A stretch of 64,000 nt of DNA from G965205725 sp965205725 (GTDB lineage: Bacteria; Pseudomonadota; Gammaproteobacteria; Pseudomonadales; Halieaceae), in assembly GCA_965205725.1 (NCBI GenBank), contig OZ242189.1:558001-622000 (forward strand), written 5' to 3'. Below are positions 60,114 through 64,000 of this stretch, piece after piece (position 1 is the stretch's first letter; each line of letters opens with the position of its first letter). A program made the translations under genes and the position numbers. Below the pieces are notes generated by a model that was given only the letters and a program-made list of their open reading frames with translations, ran no database searches and was not told the DNA's origin.

Positions 60114-61001
60114 TCAGCTTAACAGCCTGATCTGGTCGCCAACCCTGCAAGCGCCGACTTTCTCAACTAACATATTAACCCCCAGTTGGCGGTCTACATG
60201 ATCAACCATGGCCCTGGCCATACCCTGTTCGGCCTTCAACTGATGCGGCTTTTGTTCCCGAGAGGGCATGCTGCATCTCACGGTGTTGCTGTTCACGATT
60301 ACGATGGCTTCGCCAATTTGTAGTCTTTGGCCTATCCACGCTGTCTCTGTGAGTGCCACAGCTTCGGTACTCGGCTTCACCAGAAAGTTGGCGCGAAAGC
60401 GCTGTATCACGGCGTTCACCCGACCGTGATGCGATAAGTAGTTGAGGGAGTTGGTGGTGATGAGGTGCAGCGGGAATGCATCAAAATAGGTGCCGGGTGG
60501 TGTGGCGTTTTCCGCTAATTGCGCAAGTAGCTCTGCGGGTGTATTGGAGAAGTCGGGCAGGGCTTCGCCTTCGAGTAAACCCATCTCGGTAGCAAAGTCT
60601 GCCTCGCTGCGCTCACTGGCAATTTTGTAGTGAGCTCTGTCGGCAGCGGGTTTAAGCGGAGCCAGGTGCGCAGGCTTGCCGAGAAAGTCGCTCAGTTTTT
60701 GTGTGGCCTGCACATCGCGTGTACTGAACTGTTCGCCATTGGGAAGTTGGATCAGCGCGCTGGGTACGGCGTCATCGTGTAGTGGCGCGTCTGTATCGGG
60801 CTGGCTCTCCAGCGCAGCGCTCAGGTTGAGTAAGTCGGGCCATTTTTTGGCACTGCTAATGGCTTTTTTGCTGGCGTCGATAACCGCCCAGCAGCGGTCA
60901 CCGGCAATGCCTGCCTGGGTGATTCTGGCTTGGTTTAACCGGGTGCCGCCCATGCTTTTAACCGGGTACTGCCAGATTTGTTCAAGAGTGCCCACAATCA
61001 T
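60114..61001 (-). CDS. MOSC-domain protein (YcbX/mARC-like)
   Basis: Start at 61001 (MIVGTLEQIWQYPVKSMGG), 295 residues. N-terminal MOSC beta-barrel (WQYPVKSMGGTRLNQARI, GIAGDRCWAVID) and C-terminal MOSC domain with the probable cofactor Cys in NTVRCSMPSREQ. Members bind the molybdenum cofactor and reduce N-hydroxylated compounds. Links loosely to moaA at the other end of the window. Confidence 0.88.
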   Translation of the reverse strand: MIVGTLEQIWQYPVKSMGGTRLNQARITQAGIAGDRCWAVIDASKKAISSAKKWPDLLNLSAALESQPDTDAPLHDDAVPSALIQLPNGEQFSTRDVQATQKLSDFLGKPAHLAPLKPAADRAHYKIASERSEADFATEMGLLEGEALPDFSNTPAELLAQLAENATPPGTYFDAFPLHLITTNSLNYLSHHGRVNAVIQRFRANFLVKPSTEAVALTETAWIGQRLQIGEAIVIVNSNTVRCSMPSREQKPHQLKAEQGMARAMVDHVDRQLGVNMLVEKVGACRVGDQIRLLS

Positions 61002-61040
61002 CGGTGTCTCCTGTGTGGCTATCACGTATCATGTACGCCT

Positions 61041-61778
61041 ATGTCTGAATACTGGCTTATATTGATCGCCTTTGTCACCTCTATCATTGCCGGGGTATTT
61101 GGTATGGGCGGGGGAATCCCTCTGATTACCCTGATGCCGGGGCTGGTGCCTGCGGCAGCTATCATTCCTGTTCATGCGGTAACCCAGTTGGCCAGCAACG
61201 CATCGCGGGCGCTGTTTGCCTGGCGTCATATTGATTTGAGTTTGGTAGGGCCGTTTGTTGCGGGTGCCTTGTTGGGTACTGTACTGGGCGGGCACATTTA
61301 TTTGGGCCTTGATTTGCGCTGGTTGCCTGCGGTCATTGGTGTGGTGGTTCTGGTCATTACCTGGGTGCCTCTGCCGGTTGTGCGGGGGGCAGGGCAATGG
61401 CCTCTGGTGCTGCTTGGTTTCTATCAGACCGGTTTGGGTATGTTGATTGGCGCTACCGGGCCGCTGGGTGCGGCAGTTTTGGCGCAGCGGTCTGGCGGGC
61501 AGAAACAATCACGTGAATGGCTGGTGGTGAATACTGCGGTGTACATGAGCAGCAATCATTTGTTGCGTATTGTCGCCTTCGGTTTTATGGGTTTTGCCTT
61601 TGCCGATTACCTGTTGCTGATGCTGGGTATGATCGCCGGGGTGGTCGCCGGTTCCTGGGTGGGTACCCGTTTGCGGCAGTTTGTTCCCGAGGGCAACTTT
61701 CAGCTTTGGTTCAAATTGTTGTTAAGTGTGTTGGCGCTGCGGATGATTGCGCTCACCGTTTGCGGAGGTGCCCAGTGA
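61041..61778 (+). CDS. TauE/SafE (TSUP) family permease
   Basis: Start at the ATG at 61041; 245 residues, about eight helices. Hallmarks: IIAGVFGMGGGIPLITLMPG and a second-half repeat LGMLIGATGPLGAAVLA. These transport sulfite, sulfonates or organic acids. It overlaps the RarD gene by four bases (GTGA). Confidence 0.9.
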   Translation: MSEYWLILIAFVTSIIAGVFGMGGGIPLITLMPGLVPAAAIIPVHAVTQLASNASRALFAWRHIDLSLVGPFVAGALLGTVLGGHIYLGLDLRWLPAVIGVVVLVITWVPLPVVRGAGQWPLVLLGFYQTGLGMLIGATGPLGAAVLAQRSGGQKQSREWLVVNTAVYMSSNHLLRIVAFGFMGFAFADYLLLMLGMIAGVVAGSWVGTRLRQFVPEGNFQLWFKLLLSVLALRMIALTVCGGAQ

Positions 61779-62653
61779 ACCGCGGTATCGCACTGGCCAC
61801 GGCGGCCTATTTAATCTGGGGTTTTTCGGCGCTGTACTGGATTGAGCTGGATGCGGTTTCACCGCAGGATATTGTCGCGCACAGAGTTGTGTGGTCGTTC
61901 CCGGTTGTGGTTGCCGCACTATTGTATGGGGGGCATTTACGGCAGACGCTGCGCTTGTTTACTGATATTCGCACGCTGGCCATTTTGCTCTGCTCAGCGC
62001 TTATGCAGGTTACCAACTGGGGTATTTTTCTGTGGGCGGTGGTGAATGAGCAGAACACTCAAACCAGCCTCGGCTATTTTCTATTGCCGCTGATCAACGT
62101 GGCTATTGGCCTGGGTATTTTTAAAGAAAGGCTCGACAGAGCACAGACCATTGCCATCGGCCTGGCAGCAATCGGCATGGCTATTCTGATTATTGAAAAC
62201 AGGGGCCTGCCCTGGGTGGCCATTGGCGTAGCCCTCAGTTTTGGCCTGTATGCAGCCATTCGCAAAGCGGTGAGTGTCGAGGCTGTGGAGGGGCTGTTTG
62301 TGGAGGTTTCCTTAATGTTGCCTCTGGCTCTTGGGTGGCTCTGGCTGCAGGGCGGTGCCGGTTTTACCGAGCATGGTTTAAATACAGATTTCATGCTGGT
62401 GGGCGCGGGGTTGATGACGGTCGTGCCGCTGGTCTGCTTTGTGGCGGGTTCGCGTTTAACCACGCTGTCATCTCTGGGGTTGGTATTTTACCTGGGGCCG
62501 AGCTGCCAGTTGTTTGTCGCCATCTGTATTTTCGGCGAGCCATTAAATCCGCTGCAATTGTTTAGTTTTGCACTGGTATGGGTGGGTTTGATCATCGTTG
62601 CAGCCGACAGTTTGCGACGCCAGAGGAATATGAGAATCCTGGGCAATGACTGA
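61775..62653 (+). CDS. rarD: RarD/EamA-family transporter
   Basis: Start at the GTG at 61775 overlapping the TSUP stop; 292 residues (the long frame to 61517 is not believed). Ten-helix EamA type, beginning VNRGIALATAAYLIWGFSAL, with HRVVWSFPVV, NWGIFLWAVVNEQ and LGYFLLPLINV characteristic of RarD, a chloramphenicol-permeability-linked protein of unknown substrate. Confidence 0.92.
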   Translation: MNRGIALATAAYLIWGFSALYWIELDAVSPQDIVAHRVVWSFPVVVAALLYGGHLRQTLRLFTDIRTLAILLCSALMQVTNWGIFLWAVVNEQNTQTSLGYFLLPLINVAIGLGIFKERLDRAQTIAIGLAAIGMAILIIENRGLPWVAIGVALSFGLYAAIRKAVSVEAVEGLFVEVSLMLPLALGWLWLQGGAGFTEHGLNTDFMLVGAGLMTVVPLVCFVAGSRLTTLSSLGLVFYLGPSCQLFVAICIFGEPLNPLQLFSFALVWVGLIIVAADSLRRQRNMRILGND

Positions 62654-63101
62654 TTATGCCCATGTCCATGCTGGCAGTTGCGATTGCGGTGCGGTGAACT
62701 TTGAATACCACTGCCATGCCGCGTTGTCGGAGCAAACTGCACGAGCCTGCCAGTGTGAGTTTTGCAAACCCCGCGATGCCACCTATTTGTCTGCTACCAA
62801 CGCCGAGCTGCATGTTTTTTTGCGGGACTCTCGCTATCTGTACGCGCATCGGTTTGGCACCAACACGGCAGATTTTATGCACTGTGCGGTTTGTAATGCC
62901 GGCGTGTTTATCAGGATGAACTTCAATGAGCAGACCTATGGTGTGGTCTTTGCGCCTGCCCTGAGTGATTTCCACAACATAACACTGTTTGCCGACGCGG
63001 ACTATGCGGGCGAGGCGCTCGCTGAGCGGTTGCGGGCCGACCACTGGATACCGACACTGGTGATACACGAAAACAGTGAGCACCAATCAGGCTCAATTTG
63101 A
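62646..63101 (+). CDS. GFA/CENP-V domain protein
   Basis: 151 residues with zinc ligands SCDCGAVNFEY, QCEFCK and HCAVCNAGV, the pattern of the glutathione-dependent formaldehyde-activating/CENP-V fold. Function unknown; could bind zinc and a small thiol. Overlaps rarD by eight bases. Confidence 0.88.
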   Translation: MTDYAHVHAGSCDCGAVNFEYHCHAALSEQTARACQCEFCKPRDATYLSATNAELHVFLRDSRYLYAHRFGTNTADFMHCAVCNAGVFIRMNFNEQTYGVVFAPALSDFHNITLFADADYAGEALAERLRADHWIPTLVIHENSEHQSGSI

Positions 63102-63527
63102 TTTTATCAGGGCGGTTTCCAGTGCTGCTCGCATCTTGCCGACGATTGCGGCTGGCTTTTCATTGTCCCGTGTTACAAACACATGGGTAAAGGTGCCGTG
63201 TGCACAGGCGTTGTTCTCACCTGCTTTAAAAACCGCAATACCGTACTCTACTGAGCTGTTGCCCAATTGATTGACCCGCAACCCGCCCTCGATATTTTCC
63301 GGAAAAGCTATTGGCGCGTTATAGCTGCACTGGGAATGGACGATAAAGCCGATGGTGTCGCCGCCGTGTATATCCAGACCGCCCTGTTCAATCAAAAATC
63401 GGTTGGCGATGGTGTCAAACCAGGAGTAGTACACCACATTGTTGACGTGGCCATAGACATCGTTGTCCATCCAGCGTGTGGTGATGGGCGTAAACCAGTG
63501 GTAATTCGCGGGGGTGTGTTCCGCCAT
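63093..63527 (-). CDS. Acyl-CoA thioesterase (hotdog fold)
   Basis: 144 residues: TRWMDNDVYGHVNNVVYYSW is the 4-hydroxybenzoyl-CoA thioesterase/YbgC motif with its catalytic Asp. It hydrolyses acyl-CoA. It is 3 bp downstream of the Fe-ADH gene on the same strand, so they may be cotranscribed, linking aldehyde/alcohol and acyl-CoA metabolism. Confidence 0.92.
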   Translation of the reverse strand: MAEHTPANYHWFTPITTRWMDNDVYGHVNNVVYYSWFDTIANRFLIEQGGLDIHGGDTIGFIVHSQCSYNAPIAFPENIEGGLRVNQLGNSSVEYGIAVFKAGENNACAHGTFTHVFVTRDNEKPAAIVGKMRAALETALIKSN

Positions 63528-63529
63528 GC

Positions 63530-64000
63530 TCAGGCCCCGGACCAGGCGTTTTGATAAATAGCCAAAGCGTCAGCTTCACTCACCTCAACGGGATTGTTCA
63601 CCAGTAATCTTTGCTGCAACATGGCGTCTGCCGCGAGCATGGGTAGATCACTTTCGGGAATGTTCATGTCTTTGAGTGTTGCCGGTAGCTTCAGGTCGTC
63701 GATCAGTGCCACCAGGTAGGCCACGAGTGCCTCGGCAGCGCTGGCCTCATCCCTGTTTTCTTTTTGGCCTGGCACAATCTCGCGCGCAATCTCCGCATAC
63801 AGATTCTGCGCCGCGCTGGTGTTGAACTTCAGTACCTGAGGCAGAACCAGAGAGTTACTGAGACCGTGTGGGATATGGTAGTGGCCGCCCAGCGGGTAGG
63901 CCAGGGCGTGCACGGCCGCAACTGGCGAATTGGCAAAGGCCTGTCCGGCCAGACAGGCACCAAATAACATGGCCTGGCGAGCCGCCAGATTGTTCCCTTG
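63530..64000 (-). CDS. Iron-containing alcohol dehydrogenase, C-terminal part (cut by window edge)
   Basis: 156 residues of the C-terminal helical domain; the frame is open to the right edge (QGNNLAARQAMLFGACLAGQ). It carries the Fe-binding His residues in VHALAYPLGGHYHIPHG. Group III Fe-ADHs oxidise alcohols or lactaldehyde-type substrates with NAD. The N-terminal cofactor domain is outside the window. Confidence 0.93.
   Translation of the reverse strand, partial: QGNNLAARQAMLFGACLAGQAFANSPVAAVHALAYPLGGHYHIPHGLSNSLVLPQVLKFNTSAAQNLYAEIAREIVPGQKENRDEASAAEALVAYLVALIDDLKLPATLKDMNIPESDLPMLAADAMLQQRLLVNNPVEVSEADALAIYQNAWSGA

Noticed and set aside
61517..61774. 86-residue N-terminal extension of RarD
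   Set aside because: It lies in another frame inside the TSUP gene; the GTG at 61775 with a GTGA overlap fits the family length.
1..64000. tRNA, rRNA or other classic RNA genes
   Set aside because: No cloverleaf with the GTTCRANYC arm or rRNA-like segments was seen by reading; a covariance-model search would be needed to exclude small RNAs.

Overview
The window reads as chromosomal DNA of a free-living, probably marine, aerobic gammaproteobacterium. The best fit by gene content is the Cellvibrionales/Halieaceae-Spongiibacteraceae neighbourhood; this is an inference from AlkB plus rubredoxin, a phasin, TonB receptor, SDRs and acyl-CoA enzymes, plus the gamma-type gene orders yrfG-hslR...pckA, yfjD/ypjD-ffh-rpsP-rimM-trmD-rplS and xerD-dsbC-hom-thrC-recJ. 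No rRNA, tRNA or CRISPR array was found. Both edges cut genes: a VWA protein on the left and an iron-dependent alcohol dehydrogenase on the right. LAYOUT. 1-7.2 kb: moaA-moxR-VWA operon, anion transporter, peroxiredoxin, TetR regulator, phasin and an alpha/beta hydrolase. 7.4-13.5 kb: pckA, hslR, yrfG, cysQ, a CNNM transporter and ypjD. 13.6-25.3 kb: housekeeping block ffh-rpsP-rimM-trmD-rplS, xerD, dsbC, alaC-type aminotransferase, hom, thrC, recJ. 25.2-35.6 kb: CueR-like regulator with permease, cold-shock protein, DEAD-box helicase, TonB receptor, and an alkane-oxidation group (SDR, rubredoxin, alkB, AraC regulator). 35.6-49.4 kb: accessory region. Two near-identical IS630-type elements bracket a tightly overlapping six-gene operon (pxpA-pxpB-pxpC-D-glutamate cyclase-D-amino acid transaminase-alr). 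The second IS630 copy splits a secreted SEL1-repeat/trypsin-like protease gene. The gene coupled to it, a possible PD-(D/E)XK-like protein, is split by an ISNCY-type element with a 16-bp target duplication. Remains of IS1380, of a serine recombinase and of another SEL1 gene follow. 49.4-64 kb: acyl-CoA ligase, RND efflux pair, SDR, patatin, MATE, MOSC, TSUP, RarD, GFA, thioesterase and Fe-ADH genes. CROSS-CUTTING SIGNALS. (1) A 139-178 bp non-coding element with GAGACCTTTGCACG-type inverted ends occurs five times, three with clean 5-bp target duplications. Two copies sit exactly at gene junctions inside operons, where their ends appear to supply a Shine-Dalgarno-like AAAGG and, once, part of a stop codon. 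(2) Short tandem duplications cluster at start or stop codons. The most striking is a ladder of ten 14-17 nt units before tetR in which the stop of each mini-ORF overlaps the next start. (3) The 8-mer GGAGTCTG recurs just downstream of genes. The metabolic theme is lipid/alkane oxidation (alkB, acyl-CoA ligase, thioesterase, phasin, pckA), with a separate operon that probably routes D-alanine and D-glutamate through 5-oxoproline.
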